Part shown: positions 1-12,436 of the stretch, piece by piece | Numbering within the stretch: position 1 is the stretch's first letter | Layout: every line of letters begins with the position of its first letter | DNA from: Jidongwangia harbinensis | Lineage (GTDB): Bacteria > Actinomycetota > Actinomycetes > Mycobacteriales > Micromonosporaceae | Direction of reading: 5' to 3' | NCBI RefSeq assembly: GCF_020216025.1 | Contig: NZ_JAIWNC010000012.1 | Span: 1 to 64,000, forward strand | Length of the DNA stretch: 64,000 nt | Notes under the pieces: generated by a model | What the model saw: the letters and a program-made list of their open reading frames with translations, nothing else | Told to the model about the DNA's origin: nothing | Database searches by the model: none | Program-made: the position numbers and the translations under genes

Positions 1-95
1 TGAACTGCGGCGTGAACGCCCGCCGAGGCCTCGACCGTTTCTTCCCCACGCTCTCCATGATGCTGGACATCCTCCCGGAGCCCTACGGCTCCTGA
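1..95 (+). CDS. C-terminal end of an unrecognised protein (partial)
   Basis: An open frame enters from the left edge (first full codon at base 3) and ends with TGA at 93-95. Only about 30 residues are visible, including RRGLDRFF and the ending DILPEPYGS. I recognise no family. The gene runs tail-to-tail towards metK, with a repeat-bearing gap and a palindromic hairpin between them. It could be a chance open frame, but reading frame and codon use look normal for a high-GC gene. Confidence 0.4.
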   Translation, partial: NCGVNARRGLDRFFPTLSMMLDILPEPYGS

Positions 96-146
96 TCTCA
101 GATGTCCGCCAAAACGGGGCAGGCCCACGGCGACGCCCGAGCCGAC

Positions 147-249
147 GTGCGGAGCCACGGCGCCCCACGCACCCGAAAACCACACACGCGGCACCACCCC
201 CAACCCAGCGCGCGAAACTACGGCGCCCTGCGCACCCGCAAACCACACG
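147..249 (+). repeat. Two copies of a dispersed intergenic repeat
   Basis: Copy 1 (147-185) and copy 2 (210-249) share the core ACGGCGCCC followed by GCACCCG, an A-rich step and CCACACGCGG. A third, diverged copy lies inverted at 23286-23325, downstream of aroE. Being short, intergenic and found in both orientations, they resemble a REP-like family, but that name is inference from three copies. Confidence 0.5.
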
Positions 250-506
250 CGGCACGCCCACGACCCGCTGCCGCGCGCCGGACTTCGCGGATCCGGCAGT
301 AGTGGCAGCCGAACAGTCGGTGCGATGCGGCTTCCGCCCCCAGAGGTCTACCGAGCTCCGAGGCTCACCGTGCAAGGGGGCATACCGCACCACAACGCAC
401 GCCGATCGGAAAACGGCGCCCTGCTAGCGCCGACGCCTCACGACGGTGAGGCGGACCCGGAAACCGGTCAGTGGAACGCCGGCGTCGTCTACCGGCCCAT
501 ACGACA

Positions 507-548
507 ACGCTGGTGTACCACTGGAGCGCTCCAGTGGTACACCAGCGT
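507..548. terminator. Perfect 42-bp palindrome downstream of metK
   Basis: A 21-base arm (starting ACGCTGGTGTACC) is followed immediately by its exact reverse complement, centred between 527 and 528. It begins 10 bases past the metK stop. The convergent position suggests a bidirectional transcription terminator. There is no T-run, which is common for actinobacterial terminators. A protein-binding site is the alternative. Confidence 0.7.
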
Positions 549-557
549 CTCGATCGG

Positions 558-1748
558 TCAGGCGGCGGCGTTCTTCAGGTCCTGGGCGCGGTCGGTGCTC
601 TCCCAGCGGAGGTCCGGCAGCTCCCGGCCGAAGTGGCCGTACGCCGCGGTCTGCTGGTAGATCGGGCGCATCAGGTCGAGGTCCCGGATGATCGCGGCCG
701 GGCGCAGGTCGAACACCTCGCTGATGGCCTTCTCGATCCGCTCGACCGGCACGTTCTCGGTGCCGAACGTCTCCACGAAGAGCGAGACCGGGTGCGCCTT
801 GCCGATGGCGTACGCCACCTGGGTCTCGCACCGCTCGGCGAGTCCGGCGGCGACCACGTTCTTGGCCACCCAGCGCATCGCGTACGCCGCGGAGCGGTCC
901 ACCTTGGACGGGTCCTTGCCGGAGAACGCGCCACCGCCGTGGCGGGCGTAGCCGCCGTACGTGTCGACGATGATCTTCCGTCCGGTGAGGCCGGCGTCGC
1001 CCATCGGGCCGCCGATCTCGAAGCGGCCGGTCGGGTTGACCAGCAGCCGGTAGCCCTCGGTGTCCAGGTCGAGGCCGTCCAGCTCGGGCCCGATCACGTG
1101 TTCGCGCACGTCGGGCGTGAGCAGCGACTCCAGCGAGATGTCCGCGGCGTGCTGCGAGGACACCACCACGGTGTCCAGGCGCACCGGGCGCAGGCCGTCG
1201 TACTCGATGGTGACCTGGGTCTTGCCGTCCGGCCGCAGGTACGGGATGGTGCCGTCCTTGCGGGCCACGGACAGCCGCCGGGCGAGGCGGTGCGCGAGGG
1301 CGATCGGCAGCGGCATCAGCTCGGGGGTCTCGGAGCAGGCGAAGCCGAACATCATGCCCTGGTCGCCGGCGCCCTGCGAGTCCAGCACGTGGTCGGAGTC
1401 GCCCTCGCGCAGCTCGATGGCGCTGTCCACGCCCTGCGCGATGTCCGGCGACTGCGCCCCGATCGACACGCTGACGCCACAGGAGGCGCCGTCGAAGCCC
1501 TTCTTCGACGAGTCGTAGCCGATGCCGAGGATCGTCTCGCGGACGATCGCCGGGATGTCCGCGTACGCCTGCGTGGTCACCTCGCCGGCCACGTGCACCT
1601 GGCCGGTGGTGATCAGCGTCTCCACCGCCACGCGACTGCGCGGGTCCTGCGCCAGCAGCGCGTCGAGAATGCCGTCGCTGATCTGGTCAGCGATCTTGTC
1701 CGGGTGGCCTTCCGTGACCGACTCGGAGGTGAACAGGCGGCGTGCCAC
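558..1748 (-). CDS. metK: S-adenosylmethionine synthetase
   Basis: Cytoplasmic enzyme that makes S-adenosylmethionine from methionine and ATP. The 396 residues match the usual family length. Visible motifs are GHPDKI near residue 14, [10 protein letters not shown] at about 126-135, and the glycine-rich phosphate-binding loop [10 protein letters not shown] at about 271-280 followed by SKVDRSA. The start is GTG at 1748. It lies 8 bases downstream of coaBC and is probably co-transcribed with it. The product is also the amino donor for BioA, encoded about 4 kb upstream. Confidence 0.97.
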   Translation of the reverse strand: MARRLFTSESVTEGHPDKIADQISDGILDALLAQDPRSRVAVETLITTGQVHVAGEVTTQAYADIPAIVRETILGIGYDSSKKGFDGASCGVSVSIGAQSPDIAQGVDSAIELREGDSDHVLDSQGAGDQGMMFGFACSETPELMPLPIALAHRLARRLSVARKDGTIPYLRPDGKTQVTIEYDGLRPVRLDTVVVSSQHAADISLESLLTPDVREHVIGPELDGLDLDTEGYRLLVNPTGRFEIGGPMGDAGLTGRKIIVDTYGGYARHGGGAFSGKDPSKVDRSAAYAMRWVAKNVVAAGLAERCETQVAYAIGKAHPVSLFVETFGTENVPVERIEKAISEVFDLRPAAIIRDLDLMRPIYQQTAAYGHFGRELPDLRWESTDRAQDLKNAAA

Positions 1749-1756
1749 GGTGCTCC

Positions 1757-3031
1757 TCAGATTTCGTCGAGTGTCTCGTTGCGCGGAAGTGTAGTCATTG
1801 CCCGGGCCTCCCCGTCGACCCGTCCCATGGCGGTGACGTGCGGATCAAGCCGGGCCACGACCGCATCCCAAACGGCGTCCGCGACGTTGTCCTTGGGCTG
1901 CTCGCCGAGTGTGACGTTGCTGCCGTCGGCACCCAGGATGGTGACCGTGTTGGTGTCGGCGCCGAAGACCAGATCCGTGCCGACCTCGTTGACCACGATC
2001 AGGTCGGCCCGTTTGCGGACCAGCTTGGCCCGGGCGTTGGGCAGCGCGTCGTGGGTCTCGGCGGCGAACGCGACCAGGACCTGACCTGGGTTTTTCGCGG
2101 CACCGAGGGCGGCCGCGATGTCCGGGTTGGTGACCAGTTCGAGCGTGGGCGCCGTACCGTCGCCGGATTTTTTGATCTTCTGGTCGGCCCGGGCGGCGGG
2201 GCGGAAGTCGGCGGGGGCGGCGGACATCACCACCGCGTCGGCGTCGGCCGCCGCGGCGAGCGTGGCCTGCCGGAGTTCCTCGGTGGTGCCGACCCGGACC
2301 AGGTCGGCGCCGGCCGGGTCGGGCAGGGTGACGTTCGCCGCAATCAGCGTCACCCGGGCTCCGCGGGCGACCGCGGTACGGGCCAGCGCGTACCCCTGTT
2401 TGCCGGAGGACCGGTTGCCGAGGAAGCGGACCGGGTCGAGCGGCTCGCGGGTGCCGCCGGCGGTGACCACGACGTGCCGGCCGATCAGGTCGGCGGTCGG
2501 GCCGCGGCGCAGCACCCGGCGGGCGATCTCGAAGATCTGCTCCGGTTCGGGCAGCCGGCCCTTGCCGGTGTCCGCGCCGGTGAGCCGGCCCACCGCGGGT
2601 TCGATCACCACCGCGCCCCGGGCCCGCAGCAACGCGACGTTGGCCCGGGTGGCGTCGTGCTCCCACATCTCGGTGTGCATGGCCGGCGCGAACACCACCG
2701 GGCAGGTGGCGGTGAGCAGCGTGTTGGTGAGCAGGTCGTCGGCCAGGCCGTGGGCGGCCCGGGCCAGCACGTCGGCGGTCGCCGGGGCCACCACCACCAG
2801 CTCCGCGTTCCGGCCGATCCGGACGTGCGGCACCTCGTGGGCGTCGTCCCAGACCTCGGTGGCGACCGGGCGGCCGGACAGCGCGGCCCAGGTCGGCGCG
2901 CCGACGAACTTCAGCGCCGAGGCGGTCGGCACCACCCGTACCGAATGTCCGGACTCGGTGAAGAGCCGGAGCAGTTCGCAGGCCTTGTACGCGGCGATGC
3001 CGCCGCAGACGCCGAGTACCACCTCGGTCAT
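1757..3031 (-). CDS. coaBC: Bifunctional phosphopantothenoylcysteine synthetase/decarboxylase
   Basis: Catalyses two consecutive coenzyme A steps: joining cysteine to 4'-phosphopantothenate, then FMN-dependent decarboxylation to 4'-phosphopantetheine. The N-terminal half is the flavoprotein (CoaC) domain, with CGGIAAYKA near residue 10 and the region APAMHTEMW. The C-terminal half is the CoaB domain with [16 protein letters not shown] and NRSSGKQG near residues 190-215. The Asn of the classic PAMN motif is His here. I recall the same form in other actinobacteria, so I do not read it as loss of function. The ATG start at 3031 follows a GGGGGAG ribosome site. Confidence 0.95.
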   Translation of the reverse strand: MTEVVLGVCGGIAAYKACELLRLFTESGHSVRVVPTASALKFVGAPTWAALSGRPVATEVWDDAHEVPHVRIGRNAELVVVAPATADVLARAAHGLADDLLTNTLLTATCPVVFAPAMHTEMWEHDATRANVALLRARGAVVIEPAVGRLTGADTGKGRLPEPEQIFEIARRVLRRGPTADLIGRHVVVTAGGTREPLDPVRFLGNRSSGKQGYALARTAVARGARVTLIAANVTLPDPAGADLVRVGTTEELRQATLAAAADADAVVMSAAPADFRPAARADQKIKKSGDGTAPTLELVTNPDIAAALGAAKNPGQVLVAFAAETHDALPNARAKLVRKRADLIVVNEVGTDLVFGADTNTVTILGADGSNVTLGEQPKDNVADAVWDAVVARLDPHVTAMGRVDGEARAMTTLPRNETLDEI

Positions 3032-3055
3032 GTGCTCCCCCGGAAGAAACGATGA

Positions 3056-3084
3056 AACCCGCGCCCCGAGGAGGGACGCGGGTT
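3056..3084 (-). terminator. Hairpin between rpoZ and coaBC
   Basis: AACCCGCG (3056-3063) pairs perfectly with CGCGGGTT (3077-3084) across a 13-base loop, and read on the minus strand it is followed by TTTC. It lies 21 bases after the rpoZ stop and 25 bases before the coaBC start. It probably terminates or attenuates read-through from rpoZ into coaBC. Confidence 0.65.
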
Positions 3085-3104
3085 CGGTGTGGCTGCGGTC
3101 AGGG

Positions 3105-3368
3105 TCAGGGGTTGTCGGTCGCCTCGGCCGTGAGCAGGCCGGCGTTGATCTCCCGCATGGCGATCGACAGGGGCTTCTCCTGCGGAGTGGTCTCCACCAG
3201 GGGGCCGACGTACTCCAGCAGGCCCTCGCCCAGCTGGCTGTAGTAGGCGTTGACCTGGCGGGCGCGCTTGGCCGCGAAGATCACCAGCGAGTACTTCGAC
3301 GAGGTCTTGTCGAGCAGCTCGTCGATCGGCGGGTTGGTGATGCCTTCGGGGTTGGCGATGGTTCCCAC
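3105..3368 (-). CDS. rpoZ: RNA polymerase omega subunit
   Basis: Small subunit that helps fold and assemble the beta-prime subunit of RNA polymerase. The 87-residue product contains the omega signature [20 protein letters not shown] near residues 13-32 and [11 protein letters not shown] after it, with an actinobacterial-type C-terminus. The start is GTG at 3368 with GAGGA upstream. It sits in the usual actinobacterial order mihF-gmk-rpoZ-coaBC-metK. Confidence 0.96.
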   Translation of the reverse strand: MGTIANPEGITNPPIDELLDKTSSKYSLVIFAAKRARQVNAYYSQLGEGLLEYVGPLVETTPQEKPLSIAMREINAGLLTAEATDNP

Positions 3369-3403
3369 GGTGTTTTACGTCCTCTGCGATTGCTGGACTC
3401 TAG

Positions 3404-3445
3404 CGACTACGGAACTGCGACTGCGGAACTCCGACTACGGAACTC
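3404..3445. repeat. 14-bp tandem repeat x3 at the gmk stop codon
   Basis: Three head-to-tail units of CGACTACGGAACTC type (3404-3417, 3418-3431, 3432-3445), differing at one or two positions. The last unit contains the gmk stop codon (TAG, 3435-3437) and its final Gly-Val-Pro codons, so the repeat looks like local duplication of the gene end into the gmk-rpoZ gap. Confidence 0.85.
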
Positions 3446-4052
3446 CGGCGCCCGGATTCGGCTGTGCGGGCGCCAGATATGACGAACCGAGCAATCCTAC
3501 CAGCTCGTCCGCGGCACGCTCGACGAAGTCGTTGACGACGGTCCGGTCGAATTCCTTCTCGGCCGCCAGTTCCTCGTCGGCGTGGGCCAGGCGACGCTTG
3601 ATCGTTTCCTCGTCGTCGGTGCCGCGGCCGACCAGCCGCCGCTTCAGCTCCTCGACGCTCGGCGGCGCGAGGAAGACCAACTGCGCCTCGGACATCGCAG
3701 CCCGGACCTGCCGGGCGCCCTGCAGGTCGATCTTCAGCAGGACCGGCCGGCCCTGCGCGAGCCAGCCCTCGACCTGGGCCCGGGGCGTGCCGTAGAGGTT
3801 GCCCGCGAACTCTGCCCATTCGAGCAGCTGCGCGCCGTCGATCAGGCGCTGGAATTCGGTACGGGTGACGAAGTGGTAGTGCTCGCCGTCGATCTCGTAG
3901 TCCCGCTTCTTGCGAGTGGTCACCGAGACCGACAGCTTGATCCATGGCGAACGCGCCCGGATCAGCTCGATCACACTGTCCTTGCCGACCCCGGAGGGGC
4001 CGGACAGAACAGTGAGGCGGGCTGCCGGGCGCGCGTCGTCATCCATGCTCAC
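3435..4052 (-). CDS. gmk: Guanylate kinase
   Basis: Converts GMP to GDP with ATP. The 205-residue product has the P-loop [10 protein letters not shown] near residues 17-26, the GMP-binding [22 protein letters not shown], and [12 protein letters not shown]. The GTG at 4052 is preferred because AGGA lies 8 bases upstream; an ATG two codons in is possible. It starts 26 bases after mihF and is probably co-transcribed with it. Confidence 0.95.
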   Translation of the reverse strand: MSMDDDARPAARLTVLSGPSGVGKDSVIELIRARSPWIKLSVSVTTRKKRDYEIDGEHYHFVTRTEFQRLIDGAQLLEWAEFAGNLYGTPRAQVEGWLAQGRPVLLKIDLQGARQVRAAMSEAQLVFLAPPSVEELKRRLVGRGTDDEETIKRRLAHADEELAAEKEFDRTVVNDFVERAADELVGLLGSSYLAPAQPNPGAGVP

Positions 4053-4078
4053 GGCTCATTCCTACACGAGCCGATGAG

Positions 4079-4396
4079 TCAGTTCGCAGCGAACTCCCCC
4101 AGGAGGGCCTTACGCTGCTGCTCGCCCAGACCGCGCAGACGCCGGCTGTCAGCAATCTTGAGCTTCTCCATGATCTGGGTGGCCCGGATCTTGCCGATGC
4201 CGGGCATCGCCTGCAGCACGGCGGACACCTTCAGCTTGCCGACGACGTCGTCGCCTTCGGCACGCTCGAGCACTGCGGCGAGGGTGGTCTTGCCGGACTT
4301 GAGCTGATCCTTCAGCTCAGCCCGGGCCTTGCGAATCTCCGCGGCCTTCTCCAGCGCGGCTGCACGCTGCTCGGGGCTCAGTGACGGGAGCGGCAC
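4079..4396 (-). CDS. mihF: Mycobacterial-type integration host factor, nucleoid protein
   Basis: Actinobacteria-specific DNA-bending, nucleoid-organising protein, unrelated in sequence to the E. coli IHF pair. The 105 residues carry the helix-two-turn-helix segment PGIGKIRATQIMEKL followed by IADSRRLRGLGEQQRKALL. The GTG start at 4396 has GAGGAG 5 bases upstream. It lies next to gmk, as in most actinobacteria. Confidence 0.94.
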   Translation of the reverse strand: MPLPSLSPEQRAAALEKAAEIRKARAELKDQLKSGKTTLAAVLERAEGDDVVGKLKVSAVLQAMPGIGKIRATQIMEKLKIADSRRLRGLGEQQRKALLGEFAAN

Positions 4397-4464
4397 CAGT
4401 TCTCCTCAGGTCCCTATCGCGGCGGTAGTCCAATACCGGCGCATCTGTGAAACGTGGTGTGCCA

Positions 4465-4501
4465 GGGAACCAAAGGGGCATGTGGTTCCCGGCGCCGGGA
4501 A
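4465..4501. promoter_or_regulatory. Overlapping inverted repeats between pyrF and mihF
   Basis: Two symmetric elements overlap here. GGGAACCA and TGGTTCCC are 8-bp arms about 10 bases apart, and TTCCCGGC-GCCGGGAA at 4486-4501 is a perfect 16-bp palindrome. They lie in the 184 bp gap after pyrF and about 70-105 bases upstream of mihF. They may be the pyrF terminator, an operator for mihF, or both. Confidence 0.5.
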
Positions 4502-4580
4502 AACTAGCGGTCAACGAGGGATTCGGCAACGTGGGGGTACCCCTCGATCACCTCGGGGCGGGCCTGCTAGGCGGCCTGTT

Positions 4581-5411
4581 TCACCCCAGTACGGCGCGGC
4601 AGGCCTCCGTCGCACGCAGGGCCGCGGCGCGCAATCCGGCCACGTCGGGGCCGGCGCCGAGCACATCCCGCGAGTACGAGGGCAGCACGTTATGCAAGCT
4701 TTCGCCGAAGATCGTCCGGAGGTTTTCCGGGCTTCCACCCTGTGCGCCGAGGCCCGGGGCGAGCAGCGGACCGTTCACCTTGGACAGGTCGTGACCGGTG
4801 TCCCCGATGGTTGCTCCGACCACGAGCCCGAGGCTGCCGAGTGGGTCCGCACCCGCGTTGACCTGCGCAATCTCGTCGATCACGGTCTGCGCGACGGTCC
4901 GTCCGTCGGCGCCGCGAGCATGCTGGACGGACGCTCCCTCCGGGTTGGACGTGAGCGCGAGAACGAAAACACCGCCGCCGTGAGCGGCCGCCATGTCGAA
5001 CGCCGGGCGCAGCGAGCCGACGCCGAGGTAGGGACTGACAGTAATCGCGTCGGCACACAACGGGCTGCGCGGATCGAGGTATGCGCCTGCGTACGCGGCC
5101 ATCGTCGAGCCGATGTCGCCGCGCTTCACGTCGAGCAGGACCAGAACGCCGGCCTCCCGCGACTGTCGGATAATTGACTCAAGAACTCCGATGCCACGTG
5201 ACCCAAATCTCTCGAAAAACGCCGACTGCGGCTTGAACACCGCCACCCGATCGGCCAGTGCATCGACGACCGTACGGGCGAAGCGTTCCAGGCCGGCCAC
5301 ATCGTCCGGGAGACCCCAGCTCTCCAGCAGAGCGGCGTGCGGATCGATGCCGACACATAGCGGGCCGCGCTCCGCGACGGTCCGGTGGAGTCGTTCTCCG
5401 AAGGTCTGCAT
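4581..5411 (-). CDS. pyrF: Orotidine 5'-phosphate decarboxylase
   Basis: Last step of UMP synthesis, decarboxylating orotidine monophosphate. The 276-residue protein belongs to the longer type-2 class. Visible are CVGIDPH near residue 20, FKPQSAFFERFGSRG, and the catalytic LLDVKRGDIGSTMAAYA with its Asp-Lys-Asp pattern near residues 92-97. It is the last gene of the pyrimidine operon, 21 bases after bioA. Confidence 0.95.
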   Translation of the reverse strand: MQTFGERLHRTVAERGPLCVGIDPHAALLESWGLPDDVAGLERFARTVVDALADRVAVFKPQSAFFERFGSRGIGVLESIIRQSREAGVLVLLDVKRGDIGSTMAAYAGAYLDPRSPLCADAITVSPYLGVGSLRPAFDMAAAHGGGVFVLALTSNPEGASVQHARGADGRTVAQTVIDEIAQVNAGADPLGSLGLVVGATIGDTGHDLSKVNGPLLAPGLGAQGGSPENLRTIFGESLHNVLPSYSRDVLGAGPDVAGLRAAALRATEACRAVLG

Positions 5412-5432
5412 GCGCGAATTCCCTCTTCCGTG

Positions 5433-6839
5433 TCAGGTGGCGGACACCGCGGCGGTGATTCCCCGGGTAATGCGGGCGACATCGTCGTCACCGGTCAGGT
5501 ACGGCGGCATGGTGTAGATCAGGTCCCGGAACGGCCGCAGCCACACGCCCGCGTCCACCGCGGCCGCGGTGGCCCGCGGCAGGTCCACGTCGTGGTCCAG
5601 CTGGACCACGCCGATCGCGCCGAGCACCCGGACGTCCGCGACCCCCGGCGCGCCCCGCAGCGGCGCCAGGCCGGCCCGCAGGCCGGTCTCGATCCGGCGG
5701 ACGTCCGCGGCCCAGTCCCCGGACCGCAGCAGCCCGATCGACGCGTTGGCGACCGCGCAGGCCAGCGGGTTGCCCATGAACGTGGGCCCGTGCGCCAGCC
5801 CGCCGCCCTCGCCCGCGGAGATGGCCCGGGCCACCGCCGGGGTGCAGAGCGTGGCCGCCAGCGACAGGTAGCCCCCGGTCAGGGCCTTGCCGAGGCAGAG
5901 GATGTCCGGCGTCACCCCGGCCTGGTCGGCCGCGAAGAACGATCCGGTACGCCCGAAGCCGGTGGCGATCTCGTCGAAGATCAGCAGCACCCCGTGCGCC
6001 GCGGTGACCTCACGCAGCACCCGCAGGTACGCCGGATCATGGAACCGCATGCCGCCCGCACCCTGCACCACCGGCTCGACGATCACTGCGGCCAGCTCAC
6101 CGGCGTGCCGTTCCACCGTCTCGGCCAGCCCAGCGGCGTAGCCCGGGTCGAACCCGGCCGGCGGGACGTTCGCGAACACCTGCGCCGGGAGCACCCCGGT
6201 CCACAGCGCGTGCATACCGCCGACCGGGTCACAGACGCTCATCGGGTGGAACGTGTCGCCGTGGTACCCGCCCCGCCAGGTGGCCAGGCGCTGCCGCTCC
6301 GGGCGTCCCAGGGCACGCTGGGCCTGCAGCGCCATCTTGATCGCCACCTCCACCCCCACCGAGCCGGAGTCGCAGAGGAAGACGTGCTCCAGCCCGTCCG
6401 GGGTGATCTCCACGAGCGTGCCGGCGAGTTCGACGGCCGGCGCGTGGGTGAGGCCGCCGAACATGACGTGGCTCATCCGGCCCGCCTGCGCGGTTAGCGC
6501 CGCGTCCAGGACCGGGTGGCGGTAGCCGTGGATGGCCGCCCACCAGGACGACATGCCGTCGACGAGTTCGCGGCCGTCGGCCAGGGTGAGGCGGACGCCT
6601 TCGGCGCTGTCCACCAGGTAGGGGTCGGTGCGGCCGGGCATCGGGCCGTAGGGATGCCAGACGTGGGCCCGGTCCCGCGCCAGCAGATCGGCGATCGCCC
6701 CCGAGTCCGGCCCCTGCCGAGCCGACACCGGTCCGGGCCCGGAAGGCCGATCCGTGCCGGAAGGCCGATCCGTGCCGGAAGGCCGATCCGTGCCGGATTG
6801 CTGGACCGGACCCGAATGCTGAGCCGGACCGGCGGTCAT
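5433..6839 (-). CDS. bioA: Adenosylmethionine-8-amino-7-oxononanoate aminotransferase
   Basis: PLP enzyme of biotin synthesis that transfers the amino group of S-adenosylmethionine to form 7,8-diaminopelargonate. The 468 residues show [22 protein letters not shown], the cofactor segment [26 protein letters not shown], and the PLP lysine in [12 protein letters not shown]. Its start overlaps the pyrD stop by 4 bases (ATGA), so it is translationally tied to the pyrimidine genes although it is a biotin enzyme. The first roughly 40 residues are non-catalytic and carry three copies of SGTDRP. Confidence 0.93.
   Translation of the reverse strand: MTAGPAQHSGPVQQSGTDRPSGTDRPSGTDRPSGPGPVSARQGPDSGAIADLLARDRAHVWHPYGPMPGRTDPYLVDSAEGVRLTLADGRELVDGMSSWWAAIHGYRHPVLDAALTAQAGRMSHVMFGGLTHAPAVELAGTLVEITPDGLEHVFLCDSGSVGVEVAIKMALQAQRALGRPERQRLATWRGGYHGDTFHPMSVCDPVGGMHALWTGVLPAQVFANVPPAGFDPGYAAGLAETVERHAGELAAVIVEPVVQGAGGMRFHDPAYLRVLREVTAAHGVLLIFDEIATGFGRTGSFFAADQAGVTPDILCLGKALTGGYLSLAATLCTPAVARAISAGEGGGLAHGPTFMGNPLACAVANASIGLLRSGDWAADVRRIETGLRAGLAPLRGAPGVADVRVLGAIGVVQLDHDVDLPRATAAAVDAGVWLRPFRDLIYTMPPYLTGDDDVARITRGITAAVSAT
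6741..6794 (-). repeat. 18-bp in-frame repeat x3 in the bioA N-terminus
   Basis: Three exact copies of an 18-base unit (6741-6758, 6759-6776, 6777-6794) encode the hexapeptide SGTDRP three times before the catalytic domain. Being in frame and outside the fold, they probably have no catalytic effect. Confidence 0.9.
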
Positions 6840-7864
6840 CGTCCGGCCCGTGCCTCGTGCCGGTCGGCGGCCCGCGCCACCGCCTTCACCAGAGCCGGGC
6901 CGCGGTAGATGAACCCGGTGTAGAGCTGCACCAGCGACGCGCCCGCGTCGAACATCCGGGCCGCGTCGTCCGGGTCGAGGATCCCGCCGACCCCGATGAT
7001 CGGCAGCCGCCCGCCGGTCTCGGTGTGCACGAAGTGGACCACCTTGCGGGCGCGTTCGGTCAGCGGGCGACCGGAAAGCCCGCCCGCCTCGGTGGCGCGT
7101 GGCCGGTCGGCGTCGGACAGGCCGTCGCGGGCCAGGGTGGTGTTCGTGGCGATCACCCCGGCGGCGCCCGCTGCCAGGCAGACCTCGAGCAACTCGGCGA
7201 TGGCCGGCTCAGTGAGGTCAGGGGCGATCTTCACCAGCACCGGCACCTTGCCGACCAGCGCGGACAGCAGCGCGGACAACGACGACTTGTCCTGCAACGT
7301 GCGCAGGCCGGGGGTGTTCGGCGAGGAGACGTTGACCGCGATGTAATCCGCGTACGGGCGGAGCAGCTGGTAACTGGCCAGGTAGTCCTGGACCGCGTCG
7401 GCCAGCGGGGTGACCTTGGACTTGCCGAGCGAGATGCCCAGCGGCACGCCGAGCGGCCCGGCACCGGCCAGGCGCTCGGCCAGCGCCGCCGCACCGGCGT
7501 TGTTGAAGCCCATCCGGTTGATCACCGCCTCGCTGTCCCGGAGGCGGAACAGGCGGGGCCGGTCGTTACCGGGCTGCGCGTGCGCGGTGACCGTCCCGAC
7601 CTCGACGAAGCCGAACCCCAGGGCCGGCCAGGCGGGCAGGGCCACGCCGTTCTTGTCCATGCCGGCGGCCAGCCCGACCGGGTTGGGGAACCGCACGCCG
7701 AACGCCTCGACCGGCGCCGCGGTGGCATAGCGGCGGCGGAGCACCGCGAGGGCGCGCGGGCCCAGCCCGGCCAGGCGGCGCAGCGTGAACTCGTGCGCCG
7801 CCTCGGCGTCCCCGCCGCCGACCCGGAAGAGCACCGGCCGCAGGGTGTGCTCGAACGCGCTCAT
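6836..7864 (-). CDS. pyrD: Quinone-dependent dihydroorotate dehydrogenase (class 2)
   Basis: Membrane-associated FMN enzyme that oxidises dihydroorotate to orotate and passes electrons to the quinone pool. The 342-residue length and N-terminal helical extension fit class 2. Visible are [13 protein letters not shown], the catalytic-Ser loop [25 protein letters not shown] and the phosphate-binding IIGVGGI. It is separated from carB by a 154 bp gap containing a duplicated segment and overlaps bioA by 4 bases. Confidence 0.95.
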   Translation of the reverse strand: MSAFEHTLRPVLFRVGGGDAEAAHEFTLRRLAGLGPRALAVLRRRYATAAPVEAFGVRFPNPVGLAAGMDKNGVALPAWPALGFGFVEVGTVTAHAQPGNDRPRLFRLRDSEAVINRMGFNNAGAAALAERLAGAGPLGVPLGISLGKSKVTPLADAVQDYLASYQLLRPYADYIAVNVSSPNTPGLRTLQDKSSLSALLSALVGKVPVLVKIAPDLTEPAIAELLEVCLAAGAAGVIATNTTLARDGLSDADRPRATEAGGLSGRPLTERARKVVHFVHTETGGRLPIIGVGGILDPDDAARMFDAGASLVQLYTGFIYRGPALVKAVARAADRHEARAGR

Positions 7865-7922
7865 CCCCGCACCTCCGCCACCGCCCGCTCCGCGGACGGC
7901 CTGACCCCGCCGGCAGCCGCCG

Positions 7923-7995
7923 GCCCGAAGAGCGACAAAGCCGCGCCGCCAGACACCCGCCCGAAGAGCGACAAAGCCGCCCCGCCAGACACCCG
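7923..7995. repeat. 36-bp direct duplication between carB and pyrD
   Basis: Two adjacent copies of a 36-base unit containing GCCCGAAGAGCGACAAAGCC and CCGCCAGACACCC occupy most of the 154 bp gap. They differ at one base. They lie just upstream of pyrD on its coding strand. I see no hairpin or ribosome site inside them. Confidence 0.75.
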
Positions 7996-8018
7996 CCCGG
8001 GGCGCGGCGTCGGGCCGG

Positions 8019-11329
<3,311 letters not shown>

Positions 11330-11330
<1 letters not shown>

Positions 11331-12436
11331 CAGGCTCTCTTTTCCACGAGCTCGACGAAACGGTCGAACAGGTAGTCCGCGTCGTGCGGGCCCGCGGCCG
11401 CCTCGGGGTGGTACTGCACGGTGAACGCGGGCACGTCGCGCGCCCGCAAGCCCTCGACCACATCGTCGTTGAGGCAGACATGGGAGACCTCGACGCCGCC
11501 GAAGTCGGTGTCGATCACGGTGTTCAACGGCGCGTCCACCGCGAACCCGTGATTGTGGCTGGTGACCTCGACCTTGCCGGTGGTCCGGTCCAGCACCGGC
11601 TGGTTGATGCCGCGGTGGCCGTACCCCAGCTTGTAGGTGCCGAAGCCGAGCGCCCGGCCGAGGATCTGGCTGCCGAAGCAGATGCCGAACAGCGGCATCT
11701 GCCGGCGCATGACCTCGCGGGCCAGCGCGACCGGGTGGTCGGCGGTGGCCGGGTCGCCCGGGCCGGGCGAGAAGAACACCGCGTCCGGGCCGACCGCGAG
11801 CAGGTCCTCCACGGTGGACGTGGCCGGGAAGACGTGCGTGGTCACGCCGCGTTCGGCCAGCCGGCGGGCGACGTTGCGCTTGATCCCCAGGTCCAGCGCG
11901 GCGACCGTGTAGCGGTGCTCGCCGACCGCCGCGACGGTGTACCGCTCCGCCGTGCTGACCTGCGCGGAGAGGTCGGCGCCGGTCATCGGCGGCTGCTCCA
12001 GCACGCGGGCCCGCAGCGACTCCGGATCGAGGTCGAGCGACGACACGCCGACCCGCATCGCGCCGCGCGAGCGCAGGTGCCGGGTCAGGGCGCGGGTGTC
12101 GATGCCGGAGATGCCGACGATCCCCTCGGCGGCGAGGCGGTCCTCCAGCGCGGCGGTGGAGCGCCAGTTGGACGGGCGCCGGGCCGGGTCGCGGACCACG
12201 TAGCCGGCCACCCAGATCCGGTCGGACTCGTCGTCCTCCGGGTTGACCCCGGTGTTGCCGATCTGCGGGGCGGTCTGGACCACCACCTGCTTGTGGTACG
12301 AGGGGTCGGTCAGGGTTTCCTGATAACCGGTCATGCCGGTGGTGAACACGGCCTCGCCGAAGGTCTCCCCGTCGGCGCCGTAGGAGGTGCCGGCGAACGT
12401 GCGTCCGTCCTCCAGCACCAGGATCGCTGGTTTCAT
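11330..12436 (-). CDS. carA: Carbamoyl phosphate synthase, small (glutaminase) subunit
   Basis: Hydrolyses glutamine and channels ammonia to CarB. From the ATG at 12436 the 368 residues begin [19 protein letters not shown]. The class I amidotransferase nucleophile is the Cys in [13 protein letters not shown], with the catalytic His and Glu in [13 protein letters not shown] near the C-terminus. The upstream in-frame extension overlaps pyrC and is rejected. The start overlaps the pyrC stop by one base. Confidence 0.97.

Larger units (their letters stand above)
96..557. other. Intergenic stretch with dispersed repeats
   Basis: This 462 bp gap lies between the partial gene at the left edge and metK and holds no convincing gene. 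It contains two copies of a roughly 40 bp element (147-185 and 210-249), a possible partial third copy near 405-425, and the perfect palindrome at 507-548. The open frames here are low-complexity translations of the repeats. Confidence 0.6.

Noticed and set aside
471-2084. Long plus-strand frame opposite metK
   Set aside because: It is the antisense shadow of a certain gene (MetK motifs intact on the minus strand) with typical high-GC mirror composition. The same holds for the long frames opposite carB, alaS, aspS, ureC and cphA.
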